Shown here: piece after piece, positions 24,501-35,900 of the stretch | How the letters are laid out: every line of letters starts with the position of its first letter | Position numbering within the stretch: position 1 is the first letter of the stretch | Assembly (NCBI GenBank): GCA_024362935.1 | Contig: JANCRA010000007.1 | Coordinates: 8,310,503-8,374,502 of the forward strand | Reading direction: 5' to 3' | DNA from: Setophaga petechia | Taxonomy: Eukaryota; Chordata; Aves; Passeriformes; Parulidae | Length of the DNA: 64,000 bases | Notes under the pieces: generated by a model | What the model saw: the letters and a program-made list of their open reading frames with translations, nothing else | What the model was told of the DNA's origin: nothing | Database searches by the model: none | Program-made: the position numbers and the translations under genes

Positions 24501-26549
24501 CAGGTGGAGATTAGAGGAAGAAAATGAGATTCAAAACAGGAAGCAGGGAGAAGCAGGCTCCAAAACAACCTCCATGACATTTCACTCCAAGAGAGGAATA
24601 TTGGCTGTTATTGATCTGTCGCCTGCCAGTCACTTTCAGTTCCACAAAACTGCCAAGGAATTGTGCAGCTTTCTGCAGGCTTTTCAAAAGCCTTTAAAAG
24701 AAAGATGATGCTAGAAAGTTTAATGGGCTGGGAAGACCAAAAAAAAAAAAAAAAGTAGGGCCAGCAAGCAGTCTGAGCATTTGCCTCCCACTGTTTCATT
24801 GGGCAGTTCTCCACATGCCTGTAATTCAGCTGCCTGGAAACCAGCTCAGCTGAGCCACCTCAGGACACCAACACATCCCCTGCCAGAGATGGGCTCAGAT
24901 AGAGAGAAGCAGCTCCAAGGCTGCCAGGTGCAGTGTCTCCAGTGGAAGGAGCCTTGCTGTGACTCAGGGATATGTGCTCAGGCACAGCTCTGCACTCGTG
25001 TGTGCCTGGCTGGTGGAGAAGGGGCAGCTCCCCTGTGCCTGGCTGGCCCTGGCTCTGCAGGCACACCCTTCTCTGTCTTCTGGGATCCATTTCCAGAGAA
25101 GACCACCTTAGCAGCTGTGAGCAGAAATCAAGTCAGAGGGGATGCTGCTGGGCTGACAGGGGCTTGCCTGGCAGGAGGTGTTGTGGCCTGTGTGCTCTTC
25201 CCGTGGGCACAGCAAAACGCAGTGCAAGTAGTAGCAGGGGAGAGCTGCTTTCTTGTCAGGACAGCAACTCTTCCTTGCTGATAATTTAACTTGGCGAGTA
25301 GGCACGGTTGGCAATCAGATTGTTGTGATGAAGGATGTGTGGCAACAGTCCTTACATCTCTGCTATGACTTTTACCAGCTAAAATGTAGGAAAACTTATA
25401 TTGATACTGTAGTAATCAAGAGAGAGAGAGAGAGGCCTCATTTCTTGCCAATGATTACCTAATATGAAATGCATTTTTCCATGTCTACTTCTGTCTTTGT
25501 TGTAGCTCTTATTTCTATTTTTTCCTTTTCCTTGAGAAGCCCTATAGTTTATCTATCAGGTCCATATACTATAAAATGTGCAAATTTCCAGAATTTACCA
25601 AGTTTACTGTTTAGAGTGGCTCCTGATGAATTGGAATAAAATACACAAATGCTGCGTGAGATGAAAACCTGCTTCGAAAGCCAGTAATACAGGTTTGGCT
25701 GACAGAATCTCAGCCGTGTGTATCATCCCTGACTGTTCTTCGTGATAATTCTGGGATGCTTTTATGGGCTTAGCTCCCAAGGGTTCTCAAGGCTGAGGTG
25801 GTGCAACTGATGTATCACAGCACGACAGTGCCTCCCCAAAGCCTGCAGCTGGCATTAGCAGAGCTGCTTGCCCCAGTGTTAGCTGCTAATCCAGAGCCAC
25901 CAGAGCCTCTCCAGCTGGGTGTGGGCCACAGCAGGACTGTCCACATCGCATCCCTGGGGGCACGCACTCCCAGCTTGGCTCCTGGGCTTTCTTTCCTCCT
26001 TGCCTGCATACTTGGAGACCCCTGAAGCTGAGACACAGATCACCAAGGTAGCAGAGTGGGCTGCTTGCAGCTTTGAAGGAAAACTTCAATGAACCATGAA
26101 GCCTCAGTTAATTATTTTTCTTGCTGCTATTGTTTTTTACTGCTGCTGACAGTAGATTTACCTCTGCCCTCTCCCACAGGGATCCTGCTGTTCCTAATGC
26201 TGCTGTAAAAACCTGGTTTTCTAAGGAGCAAAACTAAACTTTTCTGTTTTCCTTTCGTGTTTATCCTTTCTCTTTTTGAAACATCAGCAATCCTCACAAG
26301 TGGCCCATTCAGCAGCTGGAGGAGTGGCCCCAGTGGAGGGAGTACAAAGGCAGCCCCTGGTGCTCGTCCAGCCCCTCACACAGCCAGGCTGGGGCACTGC
26401 CTTTCCTCACAAGCCTTCCCCTGGGCAGCGGGGTGCTGCGAGACCAAAAGCTTTGCTTTTAATTTAGACGTGGCCCTTGAAGTCAGGGTGGCTCCACAAA
26501 GCACCACACATCCTTTTCATACATCTGAAGTCCTGCAGGGGCTGACTTT
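18549..26549 (+). other. intergenic region between SLC16A9 and FAM13C
   Basis: Eight kilobases with no supported gene. It contains a mildly GC-rich patch at about 18960-19280, a purine-rich G-tract at 20525-20558, a CR1-like remnant near 21483-21560, an A16 run at 24739-24754 and a short (GA)n at about 25421-25432. Open frames here (up to 166 codons at 24781-25281) show no conserved motif and lie in locally GC-rich DNA. Confidence 0.6.
21483..21560 (-). mobile_element. CR1 LINE 3' remnant
   Basis: Contains ttgaaagggacctttaaagatcctctag, which resembles the reverse complement of the CR1 3' region as I know it (ttggaagggacctt aaagatcatctag type). It is short and diverged, so the boundaries are approximate. 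Confidence 0.45.
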
Positions 26550-26885
26550 GATCCGGAGGTTGTGGAGGAAGGGTTGGAATTTCAGCTACACAGTATGAGC
26601 AGTTATATGTTTAATTTGCGCTGCCCGCAGCCTCCTCCTCTTTTGTACAGCTGCGATGCGAGGAGAAATCATCCGGAGGGATGCTCGGAGCTGCTCAGCA
26701 CCAAAGGAAAATCCTGCCCAGGGTCGGGCTCCTTGCCTGCCTGCATGGGGCTCGCAGGACCACCTCTCTGCAAGGCTCGTGTGCCCTCTAGCTGCTGCAT
26801 CCTCCGGGAGCCCTGCCCGAGCGGGCAGGCAAGATTTGGAAGAAAATTCTTCAATAATTAAAGTCACAGGAGCAGTCGAGACCAA
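26550..26885 (+). promoter_or_regulatory. FAM13C: small CpG cluster, candidate FAM13C promoter or untranslated first exon
   Basis: About fourteen CpG dinucleotides fall within roughly 330 bases, in a region whose flanks are nearly devoid of CpG. The cluster lies about 2 kb upstream of the first FAM13C coding exon and in the expected place for its promoter. No core element is clear enough to place a transcription start, and I could not choose a splice donor. The link to FAM13C is inferred. Confidence 0.4.
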
Positions 26886-27570
26886 GGGGTGGGTTGCAGT
26901 GGCTGCTGCCTAGTTTGTCCTGCTATGAGTCAACAGATAAAATTTGTGTTTGCTGCTCAGGTGGAGAATTTGTTGTTTGAAAGGTGTTTGCCCACAACTT
27001 ATAGGCTGAGCTGAAGCAGGGGCAGTGACATGTCAGCAGGATGACTCCTGTGGCGCCTAGTAAGATGGAAAATCAGAATGTGAATCAGAAATATGTACTG
27101 TGAGGTAGCAAAGAGTTGGAGAGTTGAACATTTTTTGTTTCAATTTGTATGTTTTGCACAGGGCTCTTTGTGATGTGTTTCTCTGCAGAGTGCAGATCTC
27201 TGCAGGCTCACAGGCAGTCAGCTAAGGTGACTCTGAGTGCCTGGTGCTTTGATCTGTCCCAAAGAGACCCAGCAAAGGTGGGGGAGCTGCTGGTGCTCCA
27301 GCAAACACAGCAGTTAATGGTTTGAGGGCAGGGAGGCTGGGCAAGCACTGCTCAGGGTGGCTGCAGGGCAGAGGGGCTGAGTGCAGCAGGGAGGGGATAT
27401 CACACCAAAATGCCCCTGTGCCCTCAGCCACGAGCACAGAACGCCACGCTGCTGTGAGAGGGCACTCACACTTGCTTCTCTCTTTTGTCATTCATTTTTA
27501 GCAGTGTTGGGGTACAGCACCATCAGCCCCAGGACCTCCTGTGGGTCCAGCAGCTTGAACAGGCTGAGCA

Positions 27571-27873
27571 GGCACAGCTGTGGTGGTGGGCACAGGTGGA
27601 GCTTGGCTGCAGTGATGAGGCCAGGCTGAACAGGCATGGCTGTGGTGGTGGGCACTGCATTTTTAACAGACTAAATGGCTTCAGCTGTGGTGATGGGCAT
27701 AACACTTCTAACAGGCTAAATGGCCACAGCTGTGGGGATGGGTGCAGCATTTTTAACAGGCTAATAGCCACAGCTGAAGTGGTGGGCACAGCATATTTAA
27801 CAAGTTAAATAGCCACAGCTGTGGTGATGAGCACAGGTGGAGCTTGTTTGCAGACAGGCCAGGCTGAGGGGTG
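27571..27873 (+). repeat. degenerate minisatellite, about 45-bp unit, about 6 copies
   Basis: Units begin with a version of ccacagctgtggtgatgggc and continue with acagcatttttaacaggctaaatgg. Copies start near 27573, 27634, 27680, 27724, 27768 and 27813. The first and last copies share a different tail, caggtggagcttg...tgcag...ggccaggctga, so the array looks like an expansion inside an older, larger duplicated unit. The open frames across it are by-products of the repeat. Confidence 0.8.
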
Positions 27874-28853
27874 ATGAGGAGCATGTGGATTTTTCTGGGG
27901 CCAGCTCCATAGGTAGAGGAAGGAGGCCCTGAGCCACAGCATTTTTCAGACCTTATTGTGGGATCTTGTGGAGAGGTAAGTGGGCTAAAATTCTGCACTA
28001 GTTTTTAAGTGGTATTCCTTCTGCTAAGGAAGAGGGAACTATCTTTGCTGTCTGTACTGCACCAGCATGGTGTTGGAGTAATTCTTGCTTTTCTAGTGCT
28101 TCACCAAGGAGGTCTGGCTCAGCACCTCTACTTTTTTGTGCCTTGTGTGTTCTGCTTTTGTTTCATGCGTACCTACTAAGTTTGTGTTAAAAATCTCCCT
28201 CAGTTAGATTCAACTACAACACTGCTTCTTTATGATTTATTTCCCAGGACAAGGCTTTGTATCTGAGACAATTATAAAGGGTGTTAGGCTTGATTGGATC
28301 TTCATATTTTAAAGTAACTGGATGGGTCCTTGCCTATGTGTTGGCCAAAATGGTTGTGTGTGTGTTATATAAAAAAGTGGCTATACTGTGTATACAAAGG
28401 GCCACCTCATAGTATTTTCCTTGCTGCTGTAGCAGGCAGGAGAGACAGCAGGGCAGTAGGAATATCTGCAAATCTGCACTGCAGAAACCCACTCAAGAGC
28501 AAATACCAGGATCAGTGTGGCTTGGGAAGCTGTGGCATTGTGTGTGGTAGGTGCTATGGAAACATCTCCTGGTGGTAACACAGCCCTCAGCTTGTGCAAG
28601 GTGCCTCCACAGGGAAGTGCTGGCTGCAAGGAGTCCTCTTTTACTGCGAGTTAATTTCCACCTTCCACTGGCTCTGGAGGGAAACCACTGATTAAGGTGA
28701 TGCCTAGCAATTATACTATGATAAGTTAATTGCAGAGGAACAGCCCAATGGCTGCAGTGAGCTCTGGCCAGGCTGCATGGCTCTGTGGAGGGGAAGAAAG
28801 GTGATGGTGTCTTGGAGCAGCACAGCTGAAACCCTGGCATTCTGCAGCCTAAC

Positions 28854-28883
28854 ATGGGAGCAGGCGCCTCCTTTTCCATCTGT
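28854..28883 (+). CDS. FAM13C: FAM13C-like gene, coding exon 1 (start exon)
   Basis: Ten codons, MGAGASFSIC, ending at a strong donor GTAAGTGA at 28884 in phase 0. This start joins in frame to QSFSS in the next exon, giving MGAGASFSICQS. From memory, human FAM13A begins MGAGALAICQS, so both the residues and the exon boundary fit a FAM13-family start. The gene is named FAM13C because human FAM13C lies next to SLC16A9 in the same orientation. The product is expected to be a cytoplasmic Rho-GTPase regulator that may be membrane-tethered. The joined exons in this window give about 260 codons (RhoGAP domain at about residues 38-230), and the rest of the gene lies beyond 64000. A possible acceptor (tctgcag, ending 28847) would leave only six untranslated bases before the ATG; alternatively, transcription starts close upstream, where a CCAAT sequence sits about 110 bases away. 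Confidence 0.75.
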
Positions 28884-30433
28884 GTAAGTGAACTTAAATC
28901 TGGCTGCTTCATTCCTTCCTCACACCCTTCCTCCTTTCTGAGAAGGCTCTGCTGCATCTGAGAGGGGAAAGGGAGGGATTTACAGTCATGGTGCACAGAT
29001 ATTTTAGAGGCTTTTTGTAACACCTCGCAGCTTATATACAAAAATGCTGTAAAATATGTTTGGCACATGCTGATATTTGTTCTTTTTCAATAACTATTCA
29101 TGCTGTAACACTAACATCACAGCCTAAGCTTTCCTATGTATTGAAAGAGCAAAATGGCCTGGGGTGTTTCGAGTGTTGTGTGTGCTTTTACCATGGCAGC
29201 AGGGCTGGCCTGGAGCTCCAGCTCATGGCTTTGCTGCAGGCAAAGTGTGTGAAAAACAGCTTCACTAAGGCAGTTCAGCTTCAAACCCATAGGAAAATCT
29301 TTCCCTTTTCCTTCTGAAAACATAGTAATAAAAAAAAAAATTGAAAAAGAGGCTGGTTCATGGTAGCTGAGATAATGCAACCAAAAAAAAAATATATATC
29401 CTCTACAGGTACTATTTAAATAGTCCTAGTGCAGAAATGGTAAATCCAGGTGTTCCTGGTTTGGACTTGTGTTCTCCTTGTCTGGTAGGAATGAGGATGG
29501 AATGCAGCAATTACTGTGGGCCATGGTACCTGCCTGTCAGGCAAACAAGGGGCTTCGGGGAGCTGGGAGAGAGGGCAGGGCAGCCAGGACTCCTTTCACA
29601 GTGCCGGGCAGAATTTCCCCTTTTTAAAAATATTCCTGAGGGATATTATTATTAAATATAGACTTATTATATTTATTTTTAAACGTATCTGAGCATCTAT
29701 TTGGAAATATGTTTTTAAACAGCCCCCAGGTGACCCTGAGGGGCTGCAGAGCTGCTGTGCCTGCCCAGGGCAGCCCCATCCTCACAGAGCCCCTCAGCCA
29801 CCCTGAGCGACAGGGCCCCCGCCAGAGCCCACAGACTCCCCAGCCACACACCCTGCTAGGATGGAAAAGCAGCTTCCTTCATCAGACAGGATGAAAAGTG
29901 CAAGTTTTTTGTGATTTTTTTTATGGTTTTGCATCAGTTATTGGTGTAAGAAATCTGGAATAACTGGGTGAGCGGAAAGGAACCTCTTCCGAGGCTTGCG
30001 TCATGGCTGCCGCTTAAATTCCACTTCAGGTTCCTTCACAATCTTGCATTTTTTTTTACCCTCAGGAATTAGGTAGAAATTCACATATTCCGTGGAGTTG
30101 GAAGGTTATGCACCAGCACAGGGCCAGCTTTTTCCTGACTTTTGGGGCTCTTTTGAGGGCTAGTGACCCCTCTCTGTCCTGAACAGCCCATCTGCCTCAA
30201 CACATCGCCCCATTTTCCCTGACTGTAGGGTGAGGGGTCTTTACTGGAATTTACCCCATCACAGGTGTCACCTCAGCTCTACAGAAGAATATTAGTAAGA
30301 ATGTCCAGTAGAAATAAAATCTGTACTAAGATGCTACAAAGAAGACAGTAGTTTTGCCCAAGTTGTAGATCTTTGGAGGTTAAAATAATAAAAGCCAGTC
30401 ACCATTTACCACTTGCCTGTTTTTATTCCCCAG
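28884..30433 (+). other. FAM13C: FAM13C intron 1
   Basis: A 1.5-kb non-coding intron. It contains a small CpG-bearing patch at about 29965-30030 (ggaacctcttccgaggcttgcgtcatgg is the core) with ETS-like and CRE/AP-1-like sequences, and otherwise nothing recognisable. Confidence 0.7.
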
Positions 30434-30608
30434 CAATCGTTCTCTTCTATACAAGTTAGGCACACAACAAATAAAGTTTCACCAGAGCTACAGTTCAGCA
30501 GAGAAGGAAGTACATTTGGTGTTCCTCTGGAAACCCTTGTAGAGGATGCAAAGCAATGTGGGGTTCCTTCTCTTGTGGCACAGATGGTGGAGTACCTGGA
30601 GGTATTTG
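30434..30608 (+). CDS. FAM13C: FAM13C-like gene, coding exon 2 (start of RhoGAP domain)
   Basis: 175 bases encoding residues 11-68 plus one base. Acceptor ttttattccccag ends at 30433 and donor GTAAGT starts at 30609. After a linker, the RhoGAP fold begins at FGVPLETLVEDAKQCGVPSL and continues MVEYLEVFG. This is the pattern seen at the same place in FAM13A and FAM13B (FGVSLQEL... and FGIPLDEL... as I recall). The exon ends at the Gly before the arginine-finger segment, also as in FAM13A. Confidence 0.88.
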
Positions 30609-30810
30609 GTAAGTTCATATTTTTCCTGCTCGGCTTCTGGAAACTGATATTCTTTGTTTAAGTTTTACTTTCAGCTGTAAATGCTGAAAATCCTTATTTA
30701 CAATTATTGTGCTTTCTTAAAGGAACTCTTGCTTTTTGAACTCCAGATCTCAGCCCAAAGACGTGGTAAAGTAAACCAGCACTGCTCACTGTTCTGCATT
30801 TCTTACACAG
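30609..30810 (+). other. FAM13C: FAM13C intron 2
   Basis: A 202-base intron between the two most typical RhoGAP exons, ending in gcatttcttacacag. Nothing else was seen in it. Confidence 0.88.
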
Positions 30811-31020
30811 GTCTGGAGCGTGTCGGTATATTTCGGGTTGGTGGCTCAGCAAATAAAATCAAGGAATTGAGGCAGAAGTACAATCAAGGGGAAAAAGTAG
30901 ACCTTATTAATGATGGAGATGTTGATTCTGTGGCCAGTCTCCTGAAGCTCTTTCTGAAAGAACTACCAGTGGCTGTTTTTCCAGACAATATTTGTTCTGG
31001 CTTGCTAAAAACTTTCCAAG
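30811..31020 (+). CDS. FAM13C: FAM13C-like gene, coding exon 3 (RhoGAP core with arginine finger)
   Basis: 210 bases encoding residues 69-138 (phase 1 in, phase 1 out). Acceptor tttcttacacag ends at 30810 and donor GTACAG starts at 31021. It contains GLERVGIFRVGG, with the catalytic arginine finger at Arg77. Next come DGDVDSVASLLKLFLKELP, with the family-conserved Lys114, and a Lys (118) where many active RhoGAPs have Arg. This exon alone identifies the domain. Confidence 0.93.
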
Positions 31021-32738
31021 GTACAGAACGGGCACCTTCCAAGCTTCTGTCCATTCTCTGACAGTGACAGATAATGTGTTCATTACACTTTCTATAAACA
31101 AGGTTTTGTGTTTCCTTAACCTGAAGCTGATGTTTAATTGCTTTGGAGGGACCAGGCATCTACGATTTTGTCTGCAGTCTTTTTAAAATTCATTAAGTCT
31201 TTTGGGTTCCCTTCCTTCCTGTGGCAATGAATCCTGCAATCCAATCCTGTTTTCTTTGAGAAAGCTCTTCCTCTGCATGTTTTCTTTTTTAAATTGTATA
31301 CCATACTAGTTACTGAGATAATATTTTTAGTTTTAATGCAATCACCACCATAATGCTGCTTGTGTCTTTATATAACCACTGCCTCACTTCTCTCTTTTCT
31401 GAGCTGAAGCCTCTTTTTTTATTTAACCTTCCCTGTTAAAGGAGGTTTTTCCGCACGTCACTCTTTTTATTTAGAACTGTGTTTTTAATTAGCATTTATT
31501 TTTCCGGTCCTCTTATAATCTTGGAACAGCAGTGTGTGAAGCAGCATGCAAAGAGCACCCCAGCAGCCCTCTGCCTGTTCTCCATTCATGCCTGCAGTGG
31601 CTGAGCTCTGTTCTCAGTCTGCCCGGTGATTCTGACTGGTAGCTAATTCAGGTGTTTGCATACAAATAAATGGCTTTTGTGGGTTACTTTGCAGGCTGCT
31701 TTTATTCGAGGTGCCCTCCTAGGAGTTTACAAAGAAAGAGAAAGGAAACAGTTTCATGAGCTGTGAAAGTCTGTGCAGAACAACCTATGGGGCTTTTGTG
31801 AGCACCTGATTTTTTCTACCCTGGACAGTCTTGCTGTTATTTTTTAAAGTTATTTTTTCCTCTTTGTCCCCTTTTCCATTTCACTCATTAATCAGTTGAG
31901 CACCATGGGCCTTGGCCTGTGCAGAATGTGTTTTTTAGGGCTAAAATTCCCCTCAAGGGCATGATTTGTTCATAAGCAATGTCAAAGCTACGCAGATGTG
32001 TCCTGGTGATCTATGGCAAATTTGAGCATCAGCTGCCAATTATTGAGCAGTACTGTCATCTCAATTCTAGTAACCAGGAGACTTTATCCTACTGATAGGG
32101 AACTGCTGATCAAATTGAGTTGTTTGTGAACCCATTTTCTGCCTTGTTACCCTTCTTTGAAGAATAAGAACCAAGAAAATGTTAAGTATCCCCAATTTAG
32201 AATTTTAAGCATCTCTTGTGTAACTGCAGTTGCATATTTATAGAGCAAAGATGTTTTGAGTCTGAGAGCTACCAATTAGTCAGGAAATGAAGATGATGTG
32301 GGGCTGAAAGGCTACAATTTCTCATTCCTCCTAATGAGAATCATACAGCATGTGTAAAACCTCTTGGGAGAGTCAAGGCTGACAACCTTGCACTGTCTTT
32401 CAAAGCAGCTTTGAGGATTCAGGTACATGACTCCTGCCTGCAATTTCATTAGGAAAGCAGCAAGTGCTGGATGATTCTGCCTTAAGAGGAAAAATACAGA
32501 AACAGTGAGTGCAAAACTCAATATCTGGAAAATCCATGGTTATGAAATATTTGTAAGTGAGAAACATATGTCAAAATTTAGTGTACAAAATCCTTGTTTG
32601 GGACCTATTTATTCTTCACATTGGTCTAATATATTTTAAAACTTTCTTTCTTACTTATATCTAATGTCTGTGATGAAATTGTGTTGGTATGAGGAATGTC
32701 TATGTTATAAGTTTGGGTTTGTTTTTTTCCCCCCCCAG
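31021..32738 (+). other. FAM13C: FAM13C intron 3
   Basis: A 1.7-kb intron. A stretch around 31400-31530 loosely resembles an old CR1/L3-type LINE fragment but is too diverged to call. It ends in a pyrimidine tract with a short poly-C before the acceptor. Confidence 0.8.
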
Positions 32739-32922
32739 AGCACAAAATCAACACAACAGAATGCATAGAGAACCTGAGACAGTTGCTCAGCTGCCTGCCC
32801 AAAGCCCATCAAAACCTTCTTCAGTTCCTGTCTGCTTTCCTGTTAAAGGTGGCAACCTACAGTGCAGTGAATTTCATGACTCTGGAAAACCTGGCCATCG
32901 TGTTTGGACCTGCTCTGTTCAA
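32739..32922 (+). CDS. FAM13C: FAM13C-like gene, coding exon 4 (second half of RhoGAP)
   Basis: 184 bases encoding the end of residue 139 through 199 plus two bases. Acceptor is the poly-pyrimidine cccccccag ending at 32738 and donor GTGAGT starts at 32923. It encodes LRQLLSCLPKAHQNLLQFL, the LPxxxxxLLxxL signature of RhoGAP helices. NLAIVFGPALF follows: the first Asn (189) is kept, but the Asn that usually follows GP is Ala197 here. Confidence 0.92.
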
Positions 32923-35900
32923 GTGAGTCCTCTCTGCTCAGCTGCCTCAAACAGCACAACAAGGTCACACCTCACAGGGAGGCTTTCTGTTGTAACTCTG
33001 GGTCCAATAGGCAGTGGAGCATTTTGTAAGTTCAGTGTTTATGTGGTGCATTGTGGCAGATGTGGCAGGTTCTGAGCTGGCTGATCCCTTTCATTCTGTT
33101 GGGCACTGACTAGACAGGGCAAGCCTCAAGTGAGAAACGATATGAAGAGACATGAGGGATAGAGAGCTGTTTAATGACAGCTACTTCTCTTTTCTGAGCC
33201 AAAATAAGTACTGGCTGTGGGGGCTACTTAGTTGGAATTAATTCTGAAAATCTCACCCCCACTTTGTCCTTGTAACAGCATTTGATATCAGAGAAATGAA
33301 TCCCTGTTATCAAGAAAGAGAAGCAACTCATTCTGCCCTTGCCACTAAAATTCAAGTTGACATCCAAGCTGAGCGGTGAGTGCTTGGCTGGAGCTAGAGA
33401 AGTCACGTGTGGGGTGGTGGCGAGTGGGCACAAAACTGGAAGCTAAAAACGAGAGGTGAGACAAAATGTCATACAAGTCAAGGTGATAAGAAGGAACAGC
33501 CTAGTGTGAGCAGATAATGGAGGATTTTCCCTTTCACTGTTGACACTACAGGATGCTAAAATACTTATACCTGTTACAACTTGTAAATCTTTGTTCTAGT
33601 GGATCACAGCCATGCCAGGTTAATGTGAACTATAAGCCAATGACATTACAAAATATATCTATTAGCAGGTAATATCTTCTATGCAGTAAAAAAACCTTGT
33701 TATTCAGTTGGGTGTTTTATGGCAAGCCAAGTTAATTTTAAAAGTATATATTCAGCAAAATTGGTGCCCAGCATCAATGACAGGCTTTGTTTTGTGGAAA
33801 TGGACTTTTAAGCCTTGCTGCTGTTTCATAGGTCTCAATATGTGGTCTCTGTTTTCCTGCTCTGTGGGTTTATTGCCAGGTCTACCAGAATTTGACCTTT
33901 GGACATGATACAAGTTTATGTCTTTTAACAAAAGCACAGCAAGGGAAGTGAATCTAACAAGATATGGTGTGGCTGGAACTATGCCACTCTGTCCCCTGGG
34001 AAAAACCTCACCATGGAGGATATTCAGCAGTGCAACACAACAGTTTTTCAAACAGACCCCAAGTTCCTTAATACTAAAGTTAGTAAATGGGTGGAGACAG
34101 ATGAGGTTTATTTATCAGTGTTTGGATTAGTTGTGTGGTGATACTTATGAGCATTGGCTGATATTAAAAGGCCTCCACTAAGAATCTATCCCTTGGCCCC
34201 CACATTAACTCAAAAAGCACTTCACTGACTGCCACTTTTCTGCCATCAGGTGACATTTGCTCTCACCTGGGGCTTCTGTGCATGCACATGCATGAAAGAA
34301 GACTTTGTTCCTTTATCTCCATTCCCAAATTATCCCAAGGTGTGCCCACTAATTCCTGTATCTGCACATAAGGATCCAGTGTGCTGCCTTATTGATTGAT
34401 GAGCTGCTTCAGTTTCTAAATATCCCATACTTCTGGGACATGGCCCAGCTACTTCTGAACATGTGCCTTTGCCTGATTTTAAGGTACATTCAGTGCTAAA
34501 CTGAGCACTTGTGGCAATGACCTGTCTGAGAAGCCTTGAAAGCAATCAGCACAGGGTTTCCCTGCCAGTGACCTGTCAAGACAACAGCTACCATAAATAG
34601 AAGTATGTCTGCCCTGTAAATGTTATCTTCAACTCTCTACAGTCATTCTGATCTCCCCAGCTCTGGGAGACAGCCCTATACATCTGGAGCTCAGTTTTTT
34701 GTTGGCTTTTTTTTAAACATTTAACACCATGGTTCTGTGTTTGTTGAGTTACCTCCTAGGGTTATGAAAAATCACCTTTTTGGAGGTTGGGTGGAGAGGA
34801 GAGCCTTGAAACTGGCGCTGTCAGTGAGATTGCTCTATACCACTTCCTGCTGAGTGACCTGAGGCCTTCAATGATTCAGAATAAATCATTGGTATTGTCC
34901 TGTACAGCAGCAAAATTCAAGGTAGTCAGCTGTAGCAAATCATATTGCTGACACAGGGGAAAAAGTCATAAATATCCTTTATGTCTTTCAGAGCAAGAAT
35001 TAGTGCAATTATCTGGCACATTATGAAACATTTGGCAGCCAGAGTGTAGGAAATTGGGACGTGTTGGGTAGTACTTGCTATAGTTGTTCAGTGTAAATGT
35101 GAAGGTTATGGAAAAAACTGCTTTTAGATCTAATCTACAGAAATGTGTGCTCCATGCAATTGCTGCAATTAACCTTCTGGAGGTGAGGGTAGCTCCTCAT
35201 ACAGCATAAATTCATTGCAGGTGTTAAAACTGTTCTTCATGTATTCTGGCAATCTGCATTTTGTGAAATTACTTCTTCCTTCTTTGACACTGAACGCCTA
35301 AACAGAGTTGTTTATGAGCCTTTTTACTTTAAATTTCTTGCCTATTTAGATTCAAGTGTAAATTCTGTCTATGATTATCACCTATCTCAATATTTTGGCA
35401 CTTTTATTTGTGAGTAGGAATATTCTGTATTTAGAACATGGAACCCTCTTGGACCTTGGTACCACAAAAATAGACTATTAAACTTTTTACATTATAAGCC
35501 TAAAGCGCACAGTGATTTGTATGTATTGTTATTGTAACACAAAAATTACAAGGCTTAGCACAGGTATTATATTGCAAGTCTAGTGAGAGGATCATGGAGA
35601 ACTGGTTTTGGTCTCCCAGTATCTGTAAATGCTTAGGAGAATGCTTTTATCAGAGATCCAACTGATGTTACTTAAATTTCCATGAATACTTTGTTATGCT
35701 TCATCTTGGTAAAGAGATTTTTAGTTCTGGTCTCAGTGAGCAATGCTTGCATGAGTGCACAAGGACTCCAGCCAGCCAGCTGTTTGCTTCCACTCACTTT
35801 GACTCATTGTTTCTGTAACTTTGCAGCAAGCCTGCGGCGGCAGGGAACCTTGGCAGATCTCCTGGACAAAGCCAATGCAGGGCACTTGTGTGGACTTTTT

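Noticed and set aside
24781..25281. 166-codon open frame in the intergenic region
   Set aside because: It is a locally GC-rich stretch with a competing frame on the + strand and a minus-strand one. No conserved motif or splice signal supports it.
27041..27100. Alternative FAM13C start beginning ATGACTCCTGTGGCGCC
   Set aside because: The frame reaches a stop and has no good phase-0 donor, while the 28854 exon has both a strong donor and FAM13-like residues.
28493..29068. 191-codon minus-strand open frame overlapping the FAM13C start exon
   Set aside because: It has no domain, and the opposite strand carries a start exon with family-specific residues and an exact splice phase.
31180..31530. 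Possible old CR1/L3-type LINE fragment
   Set aside because: Only scattered similarity (gagctgaagcc, tttaaccttccctg, tcctcttataatctt) is visible, too weak to call without a library search.
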